Below are positions 56,589 through 64,000 of a stretch of DNA of 64,000 bases, piece after piece (the first letter of the stretch is position 1; the number at the start of each line of letters is the position of its first letter). A program made the position numbers and the translations under genes. Origin of the DNA: Sphingosinicella sp. BN140058 (GTDB lineage: Bacteria; Pseudomonadota; Alphaproteobacteria; Sphingomonadales; Sphingomonadaceae); the NCBI RefSeq assembly GCF_004135585.1, contig NZ_CP035501.1, positions 124,001 through 188,000 on the forward strand. The letters are read 5' to 3'. The notes beneath the pieces are model-generated. The model was not told where the DNA came from and did not search any database. It was given only the letters and a program-made list of their open reading frames with translations.

Positions 56589-57521
56589 TTGAACCTGATC
56601 CGTCTGCTCTTGCTGTCCCTGCTCTTCGCCCTGGCCGCCCCCGCCGCGGCGCAGAAAAGGATCGCGTTCAGCTTCGACGATGCGCCGCGGGCGCCCGGCG
56701 CCTTCCTCAGCCCCGACGAGCGCACGGTGAAGCTGATCGCGGGCCTGAAGCGCGGCGGCGTCAAGCAGGCCGCCTTCTTCGTCAATCCGGGCAATCTCGA
56801 CCATCCCTATGGCAAGGGCGGCGAGGACCGGCTGCTGGCCTATGTCGCCGCCGGCCATGTTCTCGCCAATCACAGCTTCAGCCACCCGCATCTCAATGCG
56901 ACCAGCGTCGAGGCCTATCTCGCCGACATCGACAAGGCCTCCGCCTGGCTGAAGGGCCGCGAGGGCGTTCGCCCCTGGTTCCGCTTCCCGTTTCTCGACG
57001 AGGGCGGCAGCGACAAGGCCAAGCGCGACGCGCTCCGCGCCGGCCTCAAGGCACGCGGCCTGCGCAACGGCTACGTCACCACCGACGGCTCCGACTGGAA
57101 CATGGAGGCGAACGCCATCGCCGCCGTCCGCGCCGGCAAGACGATCGACATGGACGCGCTGCGCGACCTCTACGTCGAGACGATGGTCGGCGGCGCCGAA
57201 TATAACGAGGCGCTCGCCCGCAAGACCTTGGGCCGCTCGCCGGTGCACATCTTCCTGATGCACGAAACCGATCTCGCCGCCTTGTGGATCGCAGACGTCG
57301 CCGCCGCTCTACGCGAGCAGGGCTGGCAGATCGTCACCGCCGACGAGGCCTATGCCGATCCGATCGGCGCGGCGATGCCCGACGTGCCCAGCGCCCAGGG
57401 CACGCTCACCGAAGCGCTCGCCTGGCAGAAGGGCCTCCCCGCGCCGCGCTGGTACGAACGCGACACTGTCGCCGTCGCCAACGCCCTCTTTCGCGAACGC
57501 GTTCTCAAGGAAAAACCATGA
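56589..57521 (+). CDS. Polysaccharide deacetylase (CE4) family protein
   Basis: 310 residues from a TTG start placed 6 bases after AGGAGA; an ATG at 56562 lies within the repeat. A signal peptide LIRLLLLSLLFALAAPAAAQ marks export. The NodB domain shows RIAFSFDDAPRAPGAF (catalytic Asp pair), VLANHSFSHPHLNATSVEAY (metal-binding His residues), RPWFRFPFLDEGG and VHIFLMHETDLAALWIADV. It would remove N-acetyl groups from a cell-envelope or external glycan. It sits oddly in the valine operon and its stop overlaps the acyl-CoA dehydrogenase start (ATGA). Confidence 0.87.
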   Translation: MNLIRLLLLSLLFALAAPAAAQKRIAFSFDDAPRAPGAFLSPDERTVKLIAGLKRGGVKQAAFFVNPGNLDHPYGKGGEDRLLAYVAAGHVLANHSFSHPHLNATSVEAYLADIDKASAWLKGREGVRPWFRFPFLDEGGSDKAKRDALRAGLKARGLRNGYVTTDGSDWNMEANAIAAVRAGKTIDMDALRDLYVETMVGGAEYNEALARKTLGRSPVHIFLMHETDLAALWIADVAAALREQGWQIVTADEAYADPIGAAMPDVPSAQGTLTEALAWQKGLPAPRWYERDTVAVANALFRERVLKEKP

Positions 57522-58663
57522 CCAATCAGTTCGACCTTACCGACGAGCAGCGTCAGATCCAGGAGATGGCGCGGCAATTCACCGCGGACGCGATCACGCC
57601 GCACGCCGCCGAATGGGACGAGAAGCACATCTTCCCGCGCGACACGATCCGGGCCGCGGCCGAGCTCGGCTTCGGCTCGATCTACGTCTCCGAAGAAGCC
57701 GGCGGCATTGGGCTCGGCCGGCTCGAGGCGGCGTTGATCATGGAGGCGATGGCCTATGGCGATCCCTCGACGTCCGCCTTCATCTCGATCCACAATATGG
57801 CAAGCTGGATGATCGACCGCTTCGGCGCCGACGCGGTCAAGGCCAAGTATCTGCCGTCGATGGTGACGATGGAGCGGATGGGCTCTTATTGCCTGACCGA
57901 GCCGAGCTCCGGCTCCGACGCCGCCGCGCTCAAGACCAAGGCGGTCAAGGACGGCGGCTTCTATGTCGTCTCGGGCTCCAAGGCGTTCATCTCGGGCGGC
58001 GGCGAGAACGAGATCTATGTCGTGATGGCGCGCACCGGCGCCGAGGGACCCAAGGGCATCTCCTGCCTGGTGGTCGAGAAGGACATGCCGGGCGTCAGCT
58101 TCGGCGCCCAGGAGCGCAAGCTCGGCTGGCATTCGCAGCCGACCGCGCAGGTCAATTTCGACGAGGTCCGCGTGCCCGCCGAAAATCTGGTCGGGGCCGA
58201 GGGCGAAGGCTTCCGGATCGCGATGATGGGCCTCGACGGCGGCCGGCTCAACATCGGCGCCTGTTCGCTCGGCGGCGCCCAGCGCTGCCTCGACGAGGCG
58301 GTGGGCTACACCAAGGAGCGCAAGCAGTTCGGCCAGGCGATCGCCGACTTCCAGGCCACCCAATTCACCCTCGCCGACATGGAGACCGAGCTGCAGGCGG
58401 CACGGATGCTGCTCTACGCCGCGGCGGTCAAGGTGACGGAGAACGCCCCGGACAAGACACGCTTCGCCGCGATGGCGAAGCGCCTCGCCACCGACACCGG
58501 ATCCTCCGTCGTCGATCGTGCGCTGCAGCTTCATGGCGGCTACGGCTATCTGATGGATTACCCGATCGAGCGCTTCTGGCGCGATCTGCGCGTGCACTCG
58601 ATCCTGGAGGGCACCAACCAGGTGATGCGGATGATCGTCGGCCGCGACATGCTGCGCCAGTGA
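57518..58663 (+). CDS. Acyl-CoA dehydrogenase, probably isobutyryl-CoA dehydrogenase
   Basis: 381 residues from the ATG at 57518, with AAGGA upstream. FAD-dependent alpha,beta-oxidation of acyl-CoA. LTDEQRQIQEMARQFTADAI, GSIYVSEEAGGIGLGRLEAA, GSYCLTEPSSGSDAAALKTK (substrate and FAD contacts), LGWHSQPTAQVNFDEVRVPA, ALQLHGGYGYLMDYPIERFW, HSILEGTNQVMRMIVGRDML with the catalytic Glu. The position between mmsA and HIBCH-like and enoyl-CoA hydratase genes points to isobutyryl-CoA to methacrylyl-CoA in valine degradation; 2-methylbutyryl-CoA is an alternative. Confidence 0.92.
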   Translation: MTNQFDLTDEQRQIQEMARQFTADAITPHAAEWDEKHIFPRDTIRAAAELGFGSIYVSEEAGGIGLGRLEAALIMEAMAYGDPSTSAFISIHNMASWMIDRFGADAVKAKYLPSMVTMERMGSYCLTEPSSGSDAAALKTKAVKDGGFYVVSGSKAFISGGGENEIYVVMARTGAEGPKGISCLVVEKDMPGVSFGAQERKLGWHSQPTAQVNFDEVRVPAENLVGAEGEGFRIAMMGLDGGRLNIGACSLGGAQRCLDEAVGYTKERKQFGQAIADFQATQFTLADMETELQAARMLLYAAAVKVTENAPDKTRFAAMAKRLATDTGSSVVDRALQLHGGYGYLMDYPIERFWRDLRVHSILEGTNQVMRMIVGRDMLRQ

Positions 58664-58684
58664 TCCGATCAAGGCACACCCAAT

Positions 58685-58842
58685 TCCTCCCCGAGCTTTG
58701 CTCGGGGAGGGGGACCGCCGCCGAAGGCGGTGGTGGAGGGGCAGTTCGTCGCGTCGCTTACGCAAGCCCCTCCACCGCTCGTCGCGCCGCCCCCTCCACC
58801 ACGCTGCGCGCGGTCCCCCTCCCCCAGCAAGCTGGGGGAGGA
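58685..58842. repeat. Class A inverted repeat inside the valine operon
   Basis: Left arm TCCTCCCCGAGCTTTGCTCGGGGAGG, inner GGTGGTGGAGGGGC, right CGCCCCCTCCACCACGCTGCGCGCGG and CCTCCCCCAGCAAGCTGGGGGAGGA. It falls between genes transcribed in the same direction, so it must be read through or act as a processing or attenuation site. Confidence 0.75.
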
Positions 58843-58868
58843 TTCAAGAGATACGAGGTTGTTCCGGA

Positions 58869-59918
58869 ATGAGTGCTGACGTTCTTACCATGATCGAGGG
58901 CCGGGTCGCCCGGATCCGGCTCAACCGCCCCAAGGCGATCCACGCGCTGACCCGCGACATGTGCAGCGCGATGATCGCGGCCCTGCTCGAATGGCGGGAG
59001 AATCCGGCGATCGAGGCGGTGCTGATCGATCATGCCGAGGGCCGCGGTTTCTGCGCCGGCGGCGACGTCGTCATGCTGGCGAAGAGCGGCGAGACCGACG
59101 GCGCGCAGGCCCGCGACTTCTTCCACGAGGAATATCGTCTCAACCACCTGCTCTTCACCTTCATGAAGCCGGTGGTGGCCTTCATGGACGGGATCACCAT
59201 GGGCGGCGGGGTCGGCATCTCGCAGCCGGCCAAATATCGGGTGGCGACCGAGAATAGCCGTTTCGCCATGCCGGAAACCACCATCGGCCTGTTCCCCGAC
59301 GTCGGCGGCGGCTGGTACCTGTCCCGCCTGCCCGGCCGGGTCGGCCAATTCCTCGCGCTGACCGGCGCCCGCCTCGATGGTGCCGAATGCCTCCGCCTCG
59401 GCCTCGCCACCCACTATCTTCCCGCCGCCGCCCTCGACGGCGCCAAGGCGGCGATCGCGGCCGATCCGCAGCGGATCGAGGAGATCCTCCGCGAGGCGAG
59501 CGTCGCGCCGCCCGACGCCCGGATCGAGGCCAATCTGCCGTCCATCGACCAGCTGTTCGCCTCCGACGATTATGAGGAGATCCTCGCTGCGCTGGAGGCC
59601 GACGGTTCGGACTGGGCGCAGACGGAACTCGACACCCTTCGCGCCAAGAGCCCCCAGGCCTGCAAGGTGTCGCTGCGCCTCCTCTATGACGGCGCCCGGG
59701 TGCAGGATTTCGCCCATGAGATGCGCCAGGAATATGCGGTCGCCGCCCGCGTCGTGCAGCGCAACGACTTCGTCGAAGGAGTCCGCGCCTTGCTGATCGA
59801 CAAGGACAATGCCCCGCGCTGGAGCCCGGCCACACCGGACGGCGTCTCCGACCACATGATCGACCAGATCTTCGCCCCGATGCCCGAAGGCGAAGAATGG
59901 ACCCCGCTCGCACTATGA
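58869..59918 (+). CDS. Enoyl-CoA hydratase/isomerase family, probably 3-hydroxyisobutyryl-CoA hydrolase
   Basis: 349 residues from the ATG at 58869, the length of HIBCH rather than of ordinary hydratases (~260). Crotonase core: RVARIRLNRPKAIHALTRDM, GRGFCAGGDVVMLAKSGETD (oxyanion hole), VVAFMDGITMGGGVGISQPA, RFAMPETTIGLFPDVGGGWY with the Glu and Asp that define the hydrolase subgroup, then the C-terminal HIBCH extension ending PMPEGEEWTPLAL. It releases 3-hydroxyisobutyrate from its CoA ester, the substrate of MmsB. The ribosome site is weak. Confidence 0.9.
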   Translation: MSADVLTMIEGRVARIRLNRPKAIHALTRDMCSAMIAALLEWRENPAIEAVLIDHAEGRGFCAGGDVVMLAKSGETDGAQARDFFHEEYRLNHLLFTFMKPVVAFMDGITMGGGVGISQPAKYRVATENSRFAMPETTIGLFPDVGGGWYLSRLPGRVGQFLALTGARLDGAECLRLGLATHYLPAAALDGAKAAIAADPQRIEEILREASVAPPDARIEANLPSIDQLFASDDYEEILAALEADGSDWAQTELDTLRAKSPQACKVSLRLLYDGARVQDFAHEMRQEYAVAARVVQRNDFVEGVRALLIDKDNAPRWSPATPDGVSDHMIDQIFAPMPEGEEWTPLAL

Positions 59919-59944
59919 CCCGCCCGGCGCCCCGCACCCCTCAC

Positions 59945-60060
59945 GTCATCCCAGCGAAAGCTGGGATCTCGCCGGGTGAAACGCACCGCCGAAATGACCT
60001 CGGGCACCGCCCCTTCCCGTCATCCCAGCGAAAGCTGGGATCTCGTCGGGTGAAAGGCAC
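59945..60060. repeat. Tandem pair of GTCATCCCAGCGAAAGCTGGGATCTC hairpin units
   Basis: Two copies (59945-59986 and 60019-60060), 42 bases each with two differences, 74 bases apart start to start. Each holds the stem ATCCCAGC-GAAA-GCTGGGAT with a stable GAAA loop. This hairpin repeat is widespread in alphaproteobacteria. It lies between same-direction genes in the valine operon. Confidence 0.8.
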
Positions 60061-60129
60061 CGGCATATGGTCGCCACGAAGGACCATCCGCAGCACTGCC
60101 ACCAGCTTCGAAGATAAAGGCCTAACGTC

Positions 60130-60903
60130 ATGACTTATGAAAACATCCTGGTCGAGCAACGCGGCGCGGTGACCCTGATCACGCTCAACCGCCCGAAGGC
60201 GCTCAATGCGCTCAACAGCGGCGTGCTGCGCGAGCTGATCGCCGCCTTCGCTGCGTATGATGCCGACGACAGCCAGCGCTGCGCGGTGCTGACCGGCAGC
60301 GAGAAGGCGTTCGCGGCCGGCGCAGACATCAAGGAAATGCAGGAGCAGGGCTTCGCGCGCATGTATGCGTCGAACTTCTTCGCCGGCTGGGAGCGCGTGA
60401 CCGCGACCCGCAAGCCCTGGATCGCCGCCGTCTCCGGCTATGCGCTCGGCGGCGGCTGCGAGGTGGCGATGATGGCCGATTTCATCATCGCCGCGGACAC
60501 GGCCCAGTTCGGCCAGCCCGAGATCAAGCTCGGCGTCACCCCCGGCATGGGCGGCTCGCAGCGCCTGACCCACGCGATCGGCAAGGCCAAGGCGATGGAG
60601 ATGTGCCTCACCGGACGGATGATGGGCGCCGAAGAAGCGGAGCGGGCCGGCCTCGTCGCCCGCGTCGTGCCCGCCGCCGACCTGCTCGGCGAGGCGCTGA
60701 AGACCGCCGAGACCATCGCCGGCATGGCCCCGCTCGCCGCCATCGCCAACAAGGAGATGGTCAACGCCGCCTTCGAGACCGGCCTCGCCCAGGGCATCCT
60801 GTTCGAGCGCCGGCTGTTCCACGGCCTGTTCGGCAGCGAAGACCAGAAGGAAGGCATGGCGGCGTTCGTCGACAAGCGGAAAGCGGAGTGGACGGGGCGT
60901 TAA
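60130..60903 (+). CDS. Enoyl-CoA hydratase
   Basis: 257 residues, standard crotonase length. [40 protein letters not shown] (oxyanion hole), [20 protein letters not shown] (first catalytic Glu), [20 protein letters not shown] (second catalytic Glu), [20 protein letters not shown]. Both Glu are present, so it should hydrate enoyl-CoA. In this cluster the likely reaction is methacrylyl-CoA to 3-hydroxyisobutyryl-CoA, between the acyl-CoA dehydrogenase and the HIBCH-like step. Confidence 0.94.
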   Translation: MTYENILVEQRGAVTLITLNRPKALNALNSGVLRELIAAFAAYDADDSQRCAVLTGSEKAFAAGADIKEMQEQGFARMYASNFFAGWERVTATRKPWIAAVSGYALGGGCEVAMMADFIIAADTAQFGQPEIKLGVTPGMGGSQRLTHAIGKAKAMEMCLTGRMMGAEEAERAGLVARVVPAADLLGEALKTAETIAGMAPLAAIANKEMVNAAFETGLAQGILFERRLFHGLFGSEDQKEGMAAFVDKRKAEWTGR

Positions 60904-60906
60904 TCT

Positions 60907-61029
60907 TTCCTCTCCCCTTCAGGGGAGAGGGTAGGGAGAGGGGCAGAGTCGTTCGTACGCACTGACACCGGAGAGCGGGCATCGATCGCCCCCTCTCCCC
61001 GACCCTCTCCCCTGAAGGGGAGAGGGAGG
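60907..61029. repeat. Long inverted repeat between hydratase and mmsB
   Basis: CCTCTCCCCTTCAGGGGAGAGGGTAGGGAGAGGGG at 60909-60943 is mirrored by CCCCTCTCCCCGACCCTCTCCCCTGAAGGGGAGAG at 60990-61024. Each arm also contains its own CTCCCCTTCAGGGGAG hairpin. The ribosome site of mmsB follows the right arm directly. Confidence 0.8.
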
Positions 61030-61046
61030 AAAAGAGGAACTAAACA

Positions 61047-61943
61047 ATGGCACGTATAGCCTTTATCGGGCTCGGAAATATGGGCGGCGGCATGGCCTCG
61101 AACCTGGTCAGGGCCGGGCATGACGTCAGCGCGTTCGACCTCTCCGAGGCGGCGCTGGCCAAGGCCGAGGCCAACGGGTGTCAACGCGCCGGATCGGCAG
61201 CCGAGGCGATCGCCGACGCTGAAGCGGTGATCACCATGCTGCCGGCCGGCAAGCATGTCCGCGACGTCTACGAGGCGAGCGTGATCGGCCGCGCCCCGAC
61301 GGCCGCCATCCTGATCGACTGCTCGACGATCGACGTCGCCACCGCCCGAGAGGAGATCGGCAAGGCGGAGGCCGCCGGCTACCAGATGGTCGACGCACCG
61401 GTGTCGGGCGGGATCGCCGCGGCCGAGGGCGGCACCCTCACCTTCATGGTCGGCGGCAGCGACGCGGCGTTCGAACGCGCCCGCTCCTATCTCGAGCAGA
61501 TGGGCAAGGCGGTGATCCACGCGGGCGGGCCGGGTGCCGGACAGGCCGCCAAGATCTGCAACAACATGCTGCTCGGCGCCTCGATGATCGCGACCTGCGA
61601 GACCTTCGCGATGGCGCAGAAGCTCGGGCTCGACTTGCAGACCTTCTTCGACATCTCGTCCAAGGCTTCGGGCCAGAACTGGTCGATGACGACTTATTGC
61701 CCCGTGCCCGGCGTCGGGCCGACGACCCCCGCCGACCGCGACTATGAGGGCGGCTTCGCTTCGGCGCTGATGCTCAAGGACCTGCGCCTCGCGATGGAAG
61801 CGGCGCAGAGCGTCGATGCCTATACGCCGATGGGCGCCCATGCCGAGGAATTGTACGCGCGGTTCGCGGAGCATCTCGGCGGCGGCGCCAAGGATTTTTC
61901 CGCGATCATCAGGATGATCGACGATAGCTGGACCCGGCCGTAG
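61047..61943 (+). CDS. mmsB: 3-hydroxyisobutyrate dehydrogenase
   Basis: 298 residues. It oxidises 3-hydroxyisobutyrate to methylmalonate semialdehyde, the MmsA substrate, with NAD+. RIAFIGLGNMGGGMASNLVR (Rossmann), AVITMLPAGKHVRDVYE, DCSTIDVATAREEIGKAEAA, DAPVSGGIAAAEGGTLTFMV, GPGAGQAAKICNNMLLGASM with the catalytic Lys. GAGGAA lies 8 bases before the ATG. Last gene of the valine cluster; its 3' end overlaps the convergent wecB gene by 35 bases. Confidence 0.95.
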   Translation: MARIAFIGLGNMGGGMASNLVRAGHDVSAFDLSEAALAKAEANGCQRAGSAAEAIADAEAVITMLPAGKHVRDVYEASVIGRAPTAAILIDCSTIDVATAREEIGKAEAAGYQMVDAPVSGGIAAAEGGTLTFMVGGSDAAFERARSYLEQMGKAVIHAGGPGAGQAAKICNNMLLGASMIATCETFAMAQKLGLDLQTFFDISSKASGQNWSMTTYCPVPGVGPTTPADRDYEGGFASALMLKDLRLAMEAAQSVDAYTPMGAHAEELYARFAEHLGGGAKDFSAIIRMIDDSWTRP

Positions 61944-63120
61944 ACGCCCGCCGCTCCTCGCCGGAATAGGTGCGGGCGAGCGCGGCGACGCGCGCCTGCG
62001 GATCCTCCACGGCGCTCGGCAGCCGTGCCGGCCCGCTGCGCCGGCGAAGATCGGCGAGGCAGCGCCCGGCGGTAGCGCCGTCCCACAGCTCCGGCCGGGC
62101 GCGCACCGCCCGCGGCGTCGATAGCGCGCGGCTGAGCTCGAGGCCGAGCGTCTCCGGCGTGACCAGCCGGTTGGTGCCTTCGCTGATGGTGATCGGGCGT
62201 TCGGTATTCTCGCGCAGGGTGAGGCAGGGAATGCCGAGGTAGGTGGTCTCCTCCTGGAGGCCGCCGCTGTCGGTGATCGCCGCCGCGGCGCCGCCGACGA
62301 GGCTCATGAAACGGACATAGGATTGCGGCGCGATCAGCCTGACCCCTGACCGCTCGAGACGGCCGTCGAGCCCGTTCTGGCGGAGCCTGGCGGCGGTGCG
62401 CGGGTGGACCGGGAAGACGAGGGGCAGATCGCGCTGGAGCTCGATCAGCGCATCGGCGAGACGGATCAGCTGCGCCGGTTCGTCGACGTTGGACGGGCGA
62501 TGCAGCGTGACGACACCATAGCGCCCGCGCGTGAGGCCGAGTTCCCCGGGAACGTCGGCGCCCTCGATCGCCGGGCGGACCAGCTCGAAGCTGTCGAGCA
62601 TGATGTTGCCGACCCGGGTCACACGTTCGACCGCGATGCCTTCTGCGCGGAGATTGTCGTCGGCATCGAGCGACGGAGTCCACAGCACGTCGGCGAGCAC
62701 GTCGGTCATCAGCCGGTTGATCTCCTCCGGCATCGCCCGGTCGCCGCTGCGCAGGCCCGCTTCCAGGTGGACCACCGGAAAGCAGAGCTTGGCCGCGACC
62801 AGGGTGCAGGCGGCGGTCGAATTGACGTCGCCGACCACCACCAGCCAGTCCGGGCGGTCGCCAAGCGCGACTCTCTCGTAGGCGATCATCACGCCGCCGG
62901 TCTGCTCGGCATGGCTGCCCGAACCGACGCCGAGATGATGGTCGGGCTCCGGCAGCCTCAAGTCGGTGAAGAAGGCGTCCGACATGTTGACGTCGTAATG
63001 CTGGCCGGTGTGGATCAGTACCGGATCGAAATCGGGCGCGGCAGCGAGGGCGTGCCAGAGCGGCGCCACCTTCATGAAGTTGGGACGCGCGGCGGCGACG
63101 AGGTGGATGCGCTGGGCCAT
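61909..63120 (-). CDS. wecB: UDP-N-acetylglucosamine 2-epimerase (non-hydrolysing)
   Basis: 403 residues from the ATG at 63120; the frame is open upstream but there it is antisense to glpK. It interconverts UDP-GlcNAc and UDP-ManNAc for envelope polysaccharides. AARPNFMKVAPLWHALAAAP, IHTGQHYDVNMSDAFFTDLR, VVVGDVNSTAACTLVAAKLC, VHLEAGLRSGDRAMPEEINR, TLHRPSNVDEPAQLIRLADA, AITDSGGLQEETTYLGIPCL, LRENTERPITISEGTNRLVT. The last ~30 residues (basic, Ser-rich) extend antisense into mmsB and are probably dispensable. No other polysaccharide genes are adjacent. Confidence 0.93.
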   Translation of the reverse strand: MAQRIHLVAAARPNFMKVAPLWHALAAAPDFDPVLIHTGQHYDVNMSDAFFTDLRLPEPDHHLGVGSGSHAEQTGGVMIAYERVALGDRPDWLVVVGDVNSTAACTLVAAKLCFPVVHLEAGLRSGDRAMPEEINRLMTDVLADVLWTPSLDADDNLRAEGIAVERVTRVGNIMLDSFELVRPAIEGADVPGELGLTRGRYGVVTLHRPSNVDEPAQLIRLADALIELQRDLPLVFPVHPRTAARLRQNGLDGRLERSGVRLIAPQSYVRFMSLVGGAAAAITDSGGLQEETTYLGIPCLTLRENTERPITISEGTNRLVTPETLGLELSRALSTPRAVRARPELWDGATAGRCLADLRRRSGPARLPSAVEDPQARVAALARTYSGEERRASTAGSSYRRSS

Positions 63121-63167
63121 GAGCGAGCCGTAGGCGCAAAGGGTAAAGATAGGGTTGGAGCCGCGCC

Positions 63168-64000
63168 TCAGCCCAGCACCCGCGCCACCGCCTGCCCCCA
63201 GCCGGCGAGGCGGGCGTCGCGCGCGGCAGAAGTCATTGCCGGCGCGAACCGCTCGACCGCGCCGCGCATGCCTGCGGCCTCTTCCAGCGAGGCGAACAGC
63301 CCGGAGCCGACACCCGCGAGCATCGCCGCACCGAGCGCCGTGGTCTCCACGAAGCGCGGCCGCTCCACGTCGAGATCGAGCATGTCGGCGAGATCCTGGG
63401 CGATCCAGTCGTTGCCGATCATGCCGCCGTCGACCTTGAGGCAGTGCCAGCGGGCGCCGTCGCCGGCGAAGGCGGTCATCAGATCGTGGGTCTGGTGCGC
63501 CATCGCCTCGAGCGCGGCGCGGGCGACATGGGCGCGGCCGCTGGCGAAAGACAGGCCGGAGAGTGCCGCCCGCGCGTCGGGTTGCCAATGCGGCGCGCCG
63601 AGCCCCGACAGCGCGGGAACCAGATAGACGCCGCCATTGTCGGGCACCGACCGGGCCAGGCTTTCGCTCTCGCCGGCGTGGCCAAGCAGTCCGAGGCCGT
63701 CGCGGAGCCATTTGACAAGGCTTCCGGCGACGAACACCGAGCCTTCGAGCGCGTAGCGCCGGGCGCCGCCGAGCTGCCAGGCGATCGTCGACAGCAAACG
63801 GTGCCGGCTCCGCCGGAGCTCGGTGCCGGTGTGGGTGAGGATGAAGGCGCCGGTGCCGTAGGTGCCCTTGGTGTCGCCGGGCGCGAAGCAGGCCTGGCCG
63901 ATCGCCGCCGCCTGCTGGTCGCCGGCAAGGCCCGCAATCGGGAGCGGCCCGCCGAACAGCTCCGGCAGCGTCTCGCCGATCGGGCCGGCGCAGTCGACGA
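63168..64000 (-). CDS. glpK: Glycerol kinase, partial at right edge
   Basis: The minus-strand frame is open from the right edge to the stop at 63168, giving about 277 C-terminal residues; the N-terminal half lies outside. FGGY kinase features: LPIAGLAGDQQAAAIGQACF, GDTKGTYGTGAFILTHTG (the K-x-T-Y-G-T-G phosphate loop), VYLVPALSGLGAPHWQPDAR, ALEAMAHQTHDLMTAFAGDG, LKVDGGMIGNDWIAQDLADM (FGGY signature region), TTALGAAMLAGVGSGLF. It phosphorylates glycerol to sn-glycerol 3-phosphate. 47 bases separate it from the downstream wecB start. Confidence 0.93.
   Translation of the reverse strand, partial: VDCAGPIGETLPELFGGPLPIAGLAGDQQAAAIGQACFAPGDTKGTYGTGAFILTHTGTELRRSRHRLLSTIAWQLGGARRYALEGSVFVAGSLVKWLRDGLGLLGHAGESESLARSVPDNGGVYLVPALSGLGAPHWQPDARAALSGLSFASGRAHVARAALEAMAHQTHDLMTAFAGDGARWHCLKVDGGMIGNDWIAQDLADMLDLDVERPRFVETTALGAAMLAGVGSGLFASLEEAAGMRGAVERFAPAMTSAARDARLAGWGQAVARVLG

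Noticed and set aside
61909..63711. A 600-residue WecB with an N-terminal extension
   Set aside because: The extra ~200 residues are out-of-frame reading of glpK; the family start is the Met at 63120.
1..64000. tRNA, rRNA or CRISPR array
   Set aside because: Scanned by eye for T-arm motifs, rRNA-like stretches and regularly spaced direct repeats; none found. The only regular repeats are the hairpin units and the DUF5681 internal units.

Overview
The window looks like chromosomal DNA of a sphingomonad (Alphaproteobacteria, Sphingomonadaceae or a close relative). This is an inference from the very GC-rich coding, the product mix (UPF0262, DUF6916, short SelO, a complete valine-degradation cluster, otsB-GH15-otsA) and two families of intergenic repeats of the kind seen in sphingomonad genomes. 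No rRNA, tRNA or CRISPR array was found. Both window edges cut genes: an S41 peptidase on the left and glycerol kinase on the right.

Region 1 (1-13.9 kb) is a low-density accessory region. It holds small secreted proteins, lipoproteins, a methyltransferase, a DUF4269 protein, an ArsR/VOC/SRPBCC operon, an intact IS1182-type insertion sequence and one intact plus one decapitated copy of the same lipoprotein gene. Almost every gap here contains a decayed copy of one dispersed repeat, called class B below. The insertion sequence landed inside one of these copies.

Region 2 (13.9-39.6 kb) is core-like: trehalose metabolism (otsB, GH15, otsA), a flavin oxidoreductase, a GT4 glycosyltransferase, a five-PAS GGDEF-EAL protein, selO, astD, dnaB, an operon of UPF0262, GH25 lysozyme, lipoprotein and dcd, and M28 peptidase plus RNase R. 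GC-rich inverted repeats (class A) sit between many genes. One copy lies in frame inside the RNase R gene, between its RNA-binding part and its catalytic domain.

Region 3 (39.6-53.3 kb) is a second accessory region. Its main item is a lone 788-residue SIR2-like/P-loop NTPase protein (40346-42712) in visibly AT-richer DNA, a good candidate for an Avs5-like antiphage defence gene. Around it are a VOC gene remnant, probable IS21-type terminal relics, an HxlR regulator divergent from two VOC genes, a stand-alone RTX protein, an M48 peptidase, small lipoproteins and a DUF5681 gene with a LexA-type box upstream.

Region 4 (53.4-64 kb) is catabolic: a fumarylacetoacetase-like hydrolase, then a valine/isobutyrate pathway (mmsA, isobutyryl-CoA dehydrogenase-like, 3-hydroxyisobutyryl-CoA hydrolase-like, enoyl-CoA hydratase, mmsB). 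This is interrupted by a polysaccharide deacetylase and by class A repeats, and is followed on the other strand by wecB and partial glpK.
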